Position numbers and translations under genes: made by a program. A stretch of DNA of 64,000 bases. It comes from Nemophila menziesii (Eukaryota > Streptophyta > Magnoliopsida > Boraginales > Hydrophyllaceae). Numbering within the stretch: the first letter of the stretch is position 1; every line of letters starts with the position of its first letter. Location of the stretch: the NCBI GenBank assembly GCA_029959085.1, contig JARWIR010000010.1:19675001-19739000 (forward strand), read 5' to 3'. The notes beneath the pieces were generated by a model. It saw nothing but the letters and a program-made list of their open reading frames with translations, searched no databases and was not told the origin of the DNA. Of the stretch, positions 55,969 through 64,000 are shown piece after piece.

Positions 55969-55973
55969 AAAGG

Positions 55974-58024
55974 GTCCTCCCAAAAGAACTGTCTAGCACG
56001 TGTACTTAACCTCTTCTTGTCTTGGGAAGTAGCTCCTTCAGGAAAAGACCCACTTACCACAAGATTTGCAATATCAGCATACCACGGTGATCCACTAAAG
56101 ATAGCAAATAAACTCTCATCGGGGAATTCTTCTCGAACTAACTCTGGACTAGTGTTTGATTTAGAACCTTCAAGACGAGACAAATGATCTGCAACCTGAT
56201 TTTCACAACCCTTTCGATCTCGAATCTCTAAGTCAAACTCTTGAAGCAATAAAACCCATCTGATTAACCTCGGCTTAGCATCTTTCTTCTCCATAAGGTA
56301 CTTAATAGCGGAGTGGTCGGTGAATACAACAATTTTCGCTCCTAAAAGATAGGAACGAAACTTGTCAAAAGCATAAACCACCGCTAAAAGTTCCTTCTCA
56401 GTCACTGTATAATTAACTTGAGCACTAGTAAATGTCTTACTTGCATAATAGATAGAGTGAAATACCTTTTCATTCCTTTGACCCAACACAGCACCCATAG
56501 CTAAATCACTTGCATCACACATGACTTCAAAAGGAATTTTCCAGTCATGATGTAACACAATTGGTGCAGTAACTCTTGAAATGCCTTTATGCAAGCCTCA
56601 TCAAAAAGGAATTTGGTGTTCTTCTCGAGTAAGTTACACAAAGGCTTTGATATCTTCGAAAAATCCTTAATAAAGCGACGATAGAATCCAGCTTGGCCTA
56701 GAAAACTTCTTACCCCTTTTACAGAAATGGGAGGGGGAGAGTTTTTATTACCTCAATCTTCGCGCGATCAACTTCTAACCCGGCACTTGAAACTTTATGA
56801 CCCAAAAACTATTCCTTCTCGAACCATAAAATGACACTTTTCCCAATTCAACACTAAATCTGTTTCCTTGCATCTTATTAACACATTTTCCAAATTCTGT
56901 AAACATTCCTCAAAATCATCACCGAATACGGAAAAGTCATCCATAAATACCTCGAGGAAAATATCTGTCATATCCCAGAAAATCGCCATCATACATCTCT
57001 GAAAGGTAGCGGGTGCGTTACATAACCCAAAAGGCATCCTTCGATATGCAAAGGTACCAAAAGGGCATGTAAATGTGGTTTTGTGTTGATCAGCTGGATC
57101 TACATAAATTTGATTATACCCAGAATAACCATCCAAGAAACAGTAATACTCCCTTCCAGCCAATTTATCTAACATCTGATCAATGAAGGGAAGAGGAAAA
57201 TGGTCTTTTCTGGTCGCCTTGTTCAGCTTGCGGTAATCCATACAAACCCTCCAACCAACAACTGTTCTCGTGGAGATGGATTCATTCTGATCATTGAGGA
57301 TGGTAGTCATTCCTCCTTTCTTTGGTACGCACTGAACCGAACTAACCCACTGACAACTAGCTATAGGAAAGATGATTCCCGCGTCTAGTAGCTTAATCAC
57401 TTCTTTCTTCACTACTTCCTTCATTGCTGGCATTAATCTTCTTTGACCTTCAACTGAACGTGCACTATCATCTTCAAGAATAATTTTATGTTGACAATAG
57501 GATGGACTAATGCCTTTGATATTAGCAATGGTCCAACCTATCGCTTCTTTGTTCGCCCTTAGTACACGTAGCAATTTATCTTATTGAAAACCTGTTAAAT
57601 TTGCTGAAACAATAACAGGTAACGTATTATTAGTACCCAAATACGCATACCTCAAGTGAGCTGGCAATGGTTTGTCTTCTAGCTTCGGAGGAGATTCAAT
57701 GGATGGTTTATTTTTAATGATCATCTCCCCCGGTTCCCTCACAGGTTCATAGGCAGGACGCCTATATTTTGGGTCTCCAGAATTGAGAGCCGCCACTGTT
57801 TCAGCGAGCTCTTCCATCATCTCAGGTAAGTCTAATGTCAAAGCGGCCTGCAAGATATCATCATAATTAAAACAATCAAATACCTCTTGCGTGGCATGTT
57901 CAGCTACATCCATTCGTAAGCAATCTCCTGGAACATCTGGAAATTTCATAGCTCTGAACACATTAAACTTCACCTCCTCGTCTTGGATTCTCATAGTTAG
58001 TTCTCCGTTTTCTACATCGATCAA
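55974..58024 (-). pseudogene. pol: Outer element pol: protease tail, reverse transcriptase, RNase H
   Basis: 58,024-57,581: protease tail and linker, ending in one in-frame TAA ('TGFQ*DKLLRVLR'). 57,574-56,795: reverse transcriptase ('DAGIIFPI', 'WRVCMDYRKLNKATRKDHFP', 'FAYRRMPFGLCNAPATFQRC', catalytic 'FMDDFSVFG'). Frameshifts in 56,800-56,600 across the RT connection. 56,594-55,974: RNase H ('[16 protein letters not shown]', '[11 protein letters not shown]', '[10 protein letters not shown]', '[11 protein letters not shown]'). The catalytic residues survive but the frame is broken. It stops at the inner-element insertion; integrase resumes at 46,468. Confidence 0.88.
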
Positions 58025-59147
58025 AGTACGCCCCCGTGGCTAGGAATGGTCGTCCCAAAATAATGGGGACATTCCTATCCGCGTCGTATTCAAGAATTAC
58101 AAAATCAACGGGAAAAACTAAAGTACCTGCCTTGACGAGGACATCTTCGATTCATCCCTGCGGATGAACGAGGGATCTATCGGCCATTTGCAAGACCATA
58201 GAAGTAGGTCTCAAATCCCCAATTCTCAACTTATCAAAGATCGATTTGGGCATAAGATTAATACCTGCACCCAAATCGCATAACGCTTTACCTTGCCATT
58301 CCTTACCAATCGATATCGGAATTGTGAAACTCCCAGGGTCAAGCAACTTAGGTGGCAACTTATTTTGGCAGATAGCGCTGCATTCTTCGGGTAAACCAAT
58401 CATCTCATTATCACAATACGGCCTTTTGTTGGTTAGGGCTCTCTTCAAAAACTTTACGTATTTCGGAATATCTTTAATAGCTTCAAGTAACGGAATATTT
58501 ATGTTGAGACCCCTTACCCTATTGATGAATCTCTGATATTCGGCCATATCTCCTTTTTTCTGAACTCTCAAAGGGAAAGGTGGAGGAGGACGGTTCTCCA
58601 CAATATCTTTCTTCTTCTGAACTTCTGGAATTTTCTCCACCTCTATTACTTCAGGTTCACTTTCTTTTTCTACTTCCTCCACTACTAGTTTTTCTTTATT
58701 TATCACTTCTTTTTCTTTTATAACTGGAAATGGGGGTGGAGGAAGTTTCTTACCACTTCTCAATGCTATGGAATTACAATCTTCGGTTTGTTTCGGGACT
58801 TCTATATCACTAGGAAGTCTTCCTTGTGGTCGCTAGTTTAATTGCTTTGATATTTGTGCAATTTGGTAATCTAACATTTTGATGTGTGCTTCAGAAGCTT
58901 GTTGTCTTTGGGCTGATTGTGTGTGAAGGGCAATCAAGCTTTCTAAGGTTTTCTGAAGGTTATTCGCACCTTCTTGTAATTGAGCAGGTAAGGCTTTTTG
59001 GTTCATGGTTTCATTGTAATTTTCTTGAGGAGGTTGTCTCTGAACATAGTTTCCTTGATTCTGTCCCCCTTGATAATTATTCTGAGGTCTTGGATTAAAG
59101 TTGTTACCTTGGGGACGCGGCTGATATGCGTATATAGGATCGGCTGC
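58025..59147 (-). pseudogene. Outer element gag C-terminus and protease, broken
   Basis: Gag tail from 59,147 ('NFNPRPQNNYQGGQNQGNY', 'QKALPAQLQEGANN'), an in-frame TAG near 58,833, then 'SIALRSGKKLPPPPFPVIKE' continuing without a frame change into the protease region ('CSAICQNKLPPKLLDPGSF', 'ALCDLGAGINLMPKS', 'MVLQMADRSLVHPQG'). An in-frame TGA follows near 58,155, where the inner element has CGA-type arginine. A C5 run at about 58,031-58,035 (C4 in the inner element) causes a frameshift. The N-terminal gag is cut off by the third element at 59,148. Confidence 0.82.
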
Positions 59148-60729
59148 TGATGTCTCCCTAAATGTTCTAATTTTATACCTTTGGGAGACATCATTTTTGG
59201 TGTTTATTTGATTGATTTGATAGACTTTTGGGCTAAATATGCAATAATCCGAATTTCCTCTTTTATTTATAGTATTTTTGATTTATTAAACTTTTGAGCG
59301 TAATCTTGTGTATTTTAGTGAAAAGTTTGTAGGTTTTGAATATTAGCTAGGAGAGGAACACGAGAATAAAGTCAAAGATCGTGACATGGAGTCAAAGCTT
59401 GAAGATAAATCCCGAAAAGAATTATATTTTGAAGCTGCAAATCTGGAAAACAGGTCAAAGATTGCTGATTTCGAGGCACTTACGAGTTGATTTAGCCGCT
59501 GACCTTTCAAGAGATTATGTTCCTTATCGAGTTACGGAAATTTAGCAAGTGATTTGAGGTCAATCGGAGTTATAACGAATCGGGTAGAGCTGTTTTAATG
59601 GAGGTGGTGCAGCAGTTACGGGATTTGGGTTTAATTAGTGGACTTGGGCTTTTCTAATTTTCACTTAAACCTTAAGTAAAAGCCCTAATCCGATTTTATC
59701 ATTATAAATATGCTTTTAGACCTCATTATTCAGCACCTCTCATTTTATTCTTCAAATTAAAACATCCTTAGAAGAGAGCGTCCAGAGAAGAAGCAGAAAC
59801 AAGGAAAAGAAGAAGCAAGAGCTGGAGACGGTCTATATCTCCGATTCTCAGCCAATTCAACTCCAAAATTAGGTTTCTCTGTATTCTATTTTATTCTGTA
59901 AAACATGATGAACCTATTTGTTTCTTTAGTTTTCTTTTTAATTATTATGAGCTAAACCTAATTAGTGCTTGAGAACGCATAATGGGTTAATCCCAATTTG
60001 ATTTCATTCTATACATTTGAATTTGGGATATTTATTATTTAAATCAAATTGGGTAATTCGTATTTTTCTTTAATTTGCATTTTAATTACTATTATTGACG
60101 TAATTAACCAATGATAGGACTTAGTATCTAGGCTATTCCAATTAGTGGCGATTGGATCACCTTGACGGGGGGTTTAAGTACAGAAATAATTAATGAATGT
60201 AGGTTAGAAATTATTTGACTCTGACGAGCTTAATTAAACCTATGGCCTATTGGGTAATTTAGACTTAATCACTTGAGAGTGGACTATAATCACCCTGACG
60301 GGGTTTGTAGCACTTGAAAGTTGCTCTTTAGTCCACCCTGACGGGGGTAAGGAGAATATAGAATCCCGACCAATACAAATTTACCAATTTGCCCCTTAAA
60401 CAATGTATGAAATGAATGATAGTTAGGAAAACCCTTGCGTCTCTCAAGTACTACCTGCTCATATTTGCGTTTACTTGCGTCTTAGCTTTTAGTTGCATTT
60501 TCCATTTAGTCTTTCATTACTTAGAATAATAAAAACAAACAAACAATCATTATATCTTTTACTTGCTTTCATAAGTGCAACCAATCATTACTTGATAAGC
60601 ATTGTAGTCAACCATCCCGTCCTTGGAACGAATCTGTTTTATCAACTATATTACTTGGGACAACCATACACTTGCGGTTGTGGTTCGATTATTTTTTGCA
60701 TTTATTTTAGAACACACAAAGGACCACCA
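59148..60729 (+). repeat. 5' LTR of the third element
   Basis: 1,582 bp, TGATGTCTCCC...GGACCACCA. Its first 11 bases are repeated in exact reverse complement (GGGAGACATCA) about 23 bases later. TATA box 'ttataaatatgc' near 59,700. Four copies of 'CCCTGACGGGG'-like motifs at about 60,160, 60,220, 60,291 and 60,338. Homologous to the inner LTR in several blocks ('atgagctaaa', 'cttgagaacgcat') but clearly another family. Confidence 0.88.
59698..59711 (+). promoter_or_regulatory. TATA box in the third element LTR
   Basis: 'cattataaatatgc', followed within 60 bases by a pyrimidine-rich start region ('ctctcattttattctt'). Confidence 0.55.
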
Positions 60730-60734
60730 AGTTT

Positions 60735-60753
60735 TTGGCGCCGCTGCCGGGGA
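60735..60753 (+). promoter_or_regulatory. Primer binding site (tRNA-Asp type) of the third element
   Basis: 'TTGGCGCCGCTGCCGGGGA', five to six bases inside the LTR, identical to the inner element site. Confidence 0.85.
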
Positions 60754-60884
60754 CGGTAGCGTGTGACCACGGTGTTTATCCTTTAGTGATAGTATTTATT
60801 TTTATTTTTATCAATTTTACGCTTGTGTTTGTTTTGTTTTTATAGGCACTTTATTCAGGTAATGATCAAGAAATTTAATTAAAG

Positions 60885-62087
60885 ATGTATAGAGAACATT
60901 ACCCAAATCCTGGTCCATTTGACTATTGGGAAGACTCTTCGGGACAACAACAATGGGGTATTAATTCTTACCAACAACCTTTTGAATACCCGCAAGAGCA
61001 AGGATGGATCGAGAACAATCAACAGCAGCTATCATATCACTATCAACACGAGCATGAATGGAACAACCAGTGGGTTGAAAACATTCAACAACCTCCACCT
61101 TCACCACAAATTTCCTAGTTATATAGATCAGTTACAGAACTCATGGGCTTATATGAACAATCGCAGAAGTTAACAGATGAAAGAGATTCCCGCTTGCAAA
61201 GACTGCAAAAGGAGCTAGACGAAATAGAATCCATAATTAATTCTCAGCATTCTGCCAATAGTATCAAGTCTTATGAAGATGGAAGAGATCAACCGGAAGA
61301 AATAGTTGAGGAGGAGGTGTTGAAGGAAGGTATTAGTTCTAGTGATATGACCATCGTGCCAATTATAAATGAAGACCACCATGTGGTTGAGGATCTTGTT
61401 AGCATGGTGGAAGAAGGATTAGCAACGCAAATCCTAGAAGTTAACACAGAGATTGCTATTCCCGAGGTGTATACACATGATCAAGATATAGAACGCAAAC
61501 AAGAAGAGGTGGAGATCGAGGTTATAGAAAATCCAAAGAAAGAATATTATGAGGTAATAGTGGAAGATTGGGTTGAAAGTGAAGATGAATGTGTAATGGT
61601 TGGAGAATCAATTGAAGAATTAAAGGTTAAAGATAAAATAGAAATTGAATATCCGCCACAAAAAGTTCACCAATCACCATCTCTACCACGAATCATTATT
61701 AGAGATGAAAAACCAGAATCACCTCCACTACCACAAATGATCAATATGTGTTATACAAGCAAGGTGCCACACCGCAAGAGCAAAAAGGCAAGGAGGAGCA
61801 CCTACCCACCACATTTTAAAGACGAATCTGAGATTGAAACAAGGAATAAAAATAAGCTTATACCGTTGAAAACGGTTATCTACTCCAATGTGGTGGAAAA
61901 TGAGTTTCGTCGTGAAAGTAAGAAGGCGAAACGAAGTACTTACCCACCCCCTTTTAGAGATCGATTGAATAATATTCAAAGGGGGAAGGTTCTTAAGCTT
62001 TTACATCAAGGAAGAGGCGAGTTTAAGCGGAGGAACACCGCAAGGGCCTCAATACCATCTTCATGGAAGGTAACACGTCGAACTTAA
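60885..62087 (+). pseudogene. Main ORF of the third element, one in-frame stop
   Basis: Frame from 60,885 ('MYREHYPNPGPFDYWEDSSG', Q/N/W/P-rich) to a TAG at 61,116-61,118, then in the same frame to 62,087: 'MGLYEQSQKLTDERDSRLQR' with a likely coiled coil, a long acidic middle, and two copies of a basic motif 'KKA(R/K)RSTYPP(H/P)F(K/R)D' near 61,780-61,825 and 61,920-61,960. It ends 'ASIPSSWKVTRRT'. About 400 codons in total. It holds the gag position but I see no gag core or zinc knuckle. After the stop comes a 6-bp stem-loop CTTGGG..CCCAAG (62,111-62,130), common near this point in plant gypsy elements. Confidence 0.55.
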
Positions 62088-62289
62088 AGACGTAATAAAC
62101 AAAAGTGCTTCTTGGGAGACAACCCAAGTTTTAAATTGCTTTCATGTCTTTTAAATTCTTAGAGTAAATTAGAGTAATGGTTCTTGATTTAGTGTTTATT
62201 TGTAAGAAATGAGGAAGGTAGTTGTTTTTGATGATTACAGGAGTGAAGGTCACGAGTTTGGGGTAGTTAGAACGAAAAAGAATGAAAAT

Positions 62290-62560
62290 TTTGGGTTCCA
62301 ATACAGTAGAAACCGGGTACCCGGTTTGTAGAAACCGGGGACCCGTTTTTGGTGCTGTACCCCAGGTATCAAAACTTCGGAAGATCATATCTTGACGCTC
62401 GGAGGTCGGAATTAACTTTTTCTTGAGCCTAAACCGCATAACTTTTCGAGCTCTATCCAATGGTGAAGTCCAAAATTTCGCATGAACAGCTAAAAGTTTC
62501 TGACCCATCGTTTTGGGCTCCGCCCTTTGCTGCGTCTCGGGGTTGCGTCTCCACTTAACA
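62290..62560. repeat. GC-rich palindromic island of the third element
   Basis: 'GAAACCGGGTACCCGGTTTG' and 'GAAACCGGGGACCCGTTTTT' at about 62,310-62,350, and 'GCTGCGTCTCGGGGTTGCGTC' parts near 62,528. Same motifs as the outer-element island at 44,640-45,060 and same place between main ORF and small 3' ORF. Confidence 0.6.
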
Positions 62561-63060
62561 CCATTGATGACGAACCAAAGCTCCAAAAACACTCAAATTT
62601 CATCATCAAAACACCAAAATATCACCAATACATCGCTCTAAATATCATCCAAACACATAATCAATAACAAATCTTTCCAAAAACACCAAAGAATTCAAGT
62701 TTTAATCCAAAAATTTCTTCACCAAAGCTTAAATTATATCCTTTAAACCTTTCCAACACCATAGATATTAAATGCCCATCTAAAATAATTCACCAATCCC
62801 ACTACTATGCCACTTTCAACAATATCAAGAGACACAAATTTCATCAATAGGTATTGTACTTTGAAGGTTGGAGATTGCAAGTGCAAGGTATCAAATCATC
62901 ATAAATTCCATGTCCAATCCGGTAAAATAGCTAGAACTCTTCTTTTCTTTCTATTACCAATTGAGAATTAAGATTTACTTTAGTTATTTAGCGGAGGAAT
63001 TGTGAATTGTTTGAGCCTATTAATATTATATATTTTGCAAGTAATCTTTAAGTAGGTGAA
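62561..63060. other. Non-coding spacer of the third element
   Basis: AT-rich; contains CAA-rich stretches but no gene. Confidence 0.4.
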
Positions 63061-63084
63061 AAATTGAGTTTGGGGTCATCAAAG

Positions 63085-63360
63085 ATGACCATAAAGGTTG
63101 GAAAAGGTACGAAGAACATGATGAAGATAGAAAGTTGGGTGTTGAGGAAAGATTTTCATAGAAGAGATGATGATTTAGAGGGTTAGGAAAAGATGAAGAC
63201 TTGGAAAATATGACAAAAGAGTTCGAGGTAATGAAGAACACTTTATTAAAGATGAACGCAACAAATACATGATCTTTTAAGTTTGACAAAGGAGTATTCA
63301 AAACTTCAACATGAGACTACACGTAATCGGCCTAGTGCCGATCCAGATATGTTTTCCTAT
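63085..63360 (+). pseudogene. Position of the small 3' ORF in the third element
   Basis: ATG at 63,085 follows GAGTTTGGGGT at 63,066-63,076, the same spacing as in the other two elements. 'MTIKVGKGTKNMMKI' then stops and frame changes; a coiled-coil-like piece 'FEVMKNTLLKMNATNT' near 63,210-63,260 recalls 'LALWEEIAKMNST' of the inner ORF. Strongly decayed. Confidence 0.35.
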
Positions 63361-63389
63361 CCTTTCTCATTTATTGTAGATTAGTTTAT

Positions 63390-64000
63390 TTGCTTTGAGT
63401 CTTTTCGAGTCGTGGGGACACGACTCATTTTTGAGTTTGGGGTGGGGTTCGTTGCCTCATCCCAATTTTTTATGTGTTAATTGTTTTTAATTGCTTTCAA
63501 TAAAATAATCAGGAGTTGCGTTTGACTGTAGAAGATTTTAAATGTCCCTTTTAAGCATAATTTTGATGAATCTATGATAGTAGATAGTGGACTTTAGGGA
63601 ATAACATAAAACGCACTTACAATTGCATGCGAACATAGATAATGTATAGGAAAAATTAATGAACAATGCAAATGAAGTAAGCTTGTACTTAAGGAATATG
63701 TTTGGTGTGTAGAACGTGAAATCCTAATTAGTAGAGAACCCACCTGGATATGATCTAAAGACAAGCTATGTACTTAGGAAAATGATAGGGGCAGTTCTTT
63801 GTTAGCCATTTGAAGCATTTTAGCTTGCTATCCCTTATTATAATTTTATCCGTCTTAGCCCAATTTTGAGCCTTAAGCCTTTCTTTTGTAGCCACGATAT
63901 AAGCCCATTATCCTTTAGATTATTAGGCATGACCAAATGACCCGCACTTGAATCACAACCCTGAGACTTGTCTCGAGCTTGAGTTTGGGGTGGAGGGTCC
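63390..64000. other. 3' internal region of the third element
   Basis: Homologous to the inner-element region 49,060-49,690 in inverse orientation: 'gagtcgtggggacacgactca', 'gagtttggggtggggttcgttgcctcatccca' and, at the window end, 'gagtttggggtggagggtcc'. Two purine tracts of GAGTTTGGGGTGG. The 3' LTR is outside the window. Confidence 0.7.

Larger units (their letters stand above)
44019..59147 (-). mobile_element. Outer Athila-like Ty3/gypsy element, disrupted
   Basis: Minus-strand order: gag C-terminus and protease (59,147-58,025), protease tail to RT and RNase H (58,024-55,974), integrase (46,468-45,280), GC island, small 3' ORF (44,279-44,019). It is interrupted by the inner element (46,474-55,968) and its gag by the plus-strand third element at 59,148. 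Its 3' LTR is missing: the small ORF runs straight into LINE 2 at about 44,019. Its 5' LTR would lie beyond the window. Several stops and frameshifts, so it is dead. Confidence 0.85.
59148..64000 (+). mobile_element. Third Athila-like element, plus strand, runs off the window
   Basis: 5' LTR 59,148-60,729, tRNA-Asp primer site, one main ORF broken by a single stop (60,885-62,087), GC island, small 3' ORF position, and a non-coding 3' part homologous to the inner element. No protease, RT or integrase, so it is another non-autonomous type. It inserted into the gag of the outer element in opposite orientation; the bases left of the LTR are GCTGC, the expected duplication to look for at the far end. 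Confidence 0.85.

Noticed and set aside
62131..62592. 153-codon minus-strand frame in the third element
   Set aside because: Antisense to the element and crosses the CCGGGTACCCGG island; no domain.
1..64000. CRISPR arrays, operons, rRNA genes or phage
   Set aside because: None seen; the repeats are diverged and spaced as plant minisatellites and transposons, and all recognisable proteins are plant retroelement or plant-gene types.

Overview
This is nuclear DNA of a flowering plant, probably a eudicot. It is AT-rich with almost no intact genes. It holds plant-type LINEs (one with a C-terminal RNase H), Athila-like Ty3/gypsy elements primed by tRNA-Asp, a Stowaway MITE, a Mutator-type MITE, tRNA-derived SINEs and CACTA-like ends. 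I cannot name the species. No bacterial, organellar or CRISPR features were seen. All homology between copies was judged by eye.

Layout. 1-10.5 kb: a decayed unrecognised gene (minus strand) whose intron carries a foldback element (9.2-10.1 kb) and a nearly full-length but broken LINE (about 1.56-8.64 kb). 11.7-13.3 kb: a second LINE ORF1-like remnant on the minus strand. 13.9-14.3 kb: a three-copy minisatellite. 14.5-15.6 kb: decayed exons of an unknown gene. 15.6-20.2 kb: little recognisable. 20-39 kb: a field of segmental repeats in which one unrecognised multi-exon gene, a foldback family with a (CCA/TGG)n flank, a degenerate minisatellite of about 130-150 bp units and a 'GAGTC' module recur in the same order. 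SINE, Stowaway and CACTA insertions are layered on top. 39.4-39.8 kb: the promoter and first exon of an E2 ubiquitin-conjugating-like gene, cut off by the minisatellite. 40.18-40.56 kb: a MULE MITE with a perfect 9-bp target duplication. About 40.7-44.02 kb: a second, 3'-truncated LINE.

44.02-64 kb is a nest of three related Athila-like elements. The outer one (minus strand, 44.02-59.15 kb) lost its 3' end where it abuts the LINE. A 9.5-kb gag-pro-only element (46,474-55,968; 5-bp duplication AAAGG) sits inside its pol gene, exactly between RNase H and integrase. A third element (plus strand, from 59,148 to beyond the window) interrupts its gag. The inner element keeps open gag and protease frames but has no reverse transcriptase, RNase H or integrase core, so it would need enzymes in trans. 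All three share a layout downstream of the main coding block: a GC-rich palindromic island, a GAGTTTGGGGT tract, then a small ORF. The island sequence differs between elements while its place is kept.

Most interesting: the recurring unrecognised gene family with its membrane-like C-terminal exon, the large nested palindromes, the positionally conserved GC islands, and a canonical A_AAA_AAC slippery heptamer at the gag-pro junction of the inner element.
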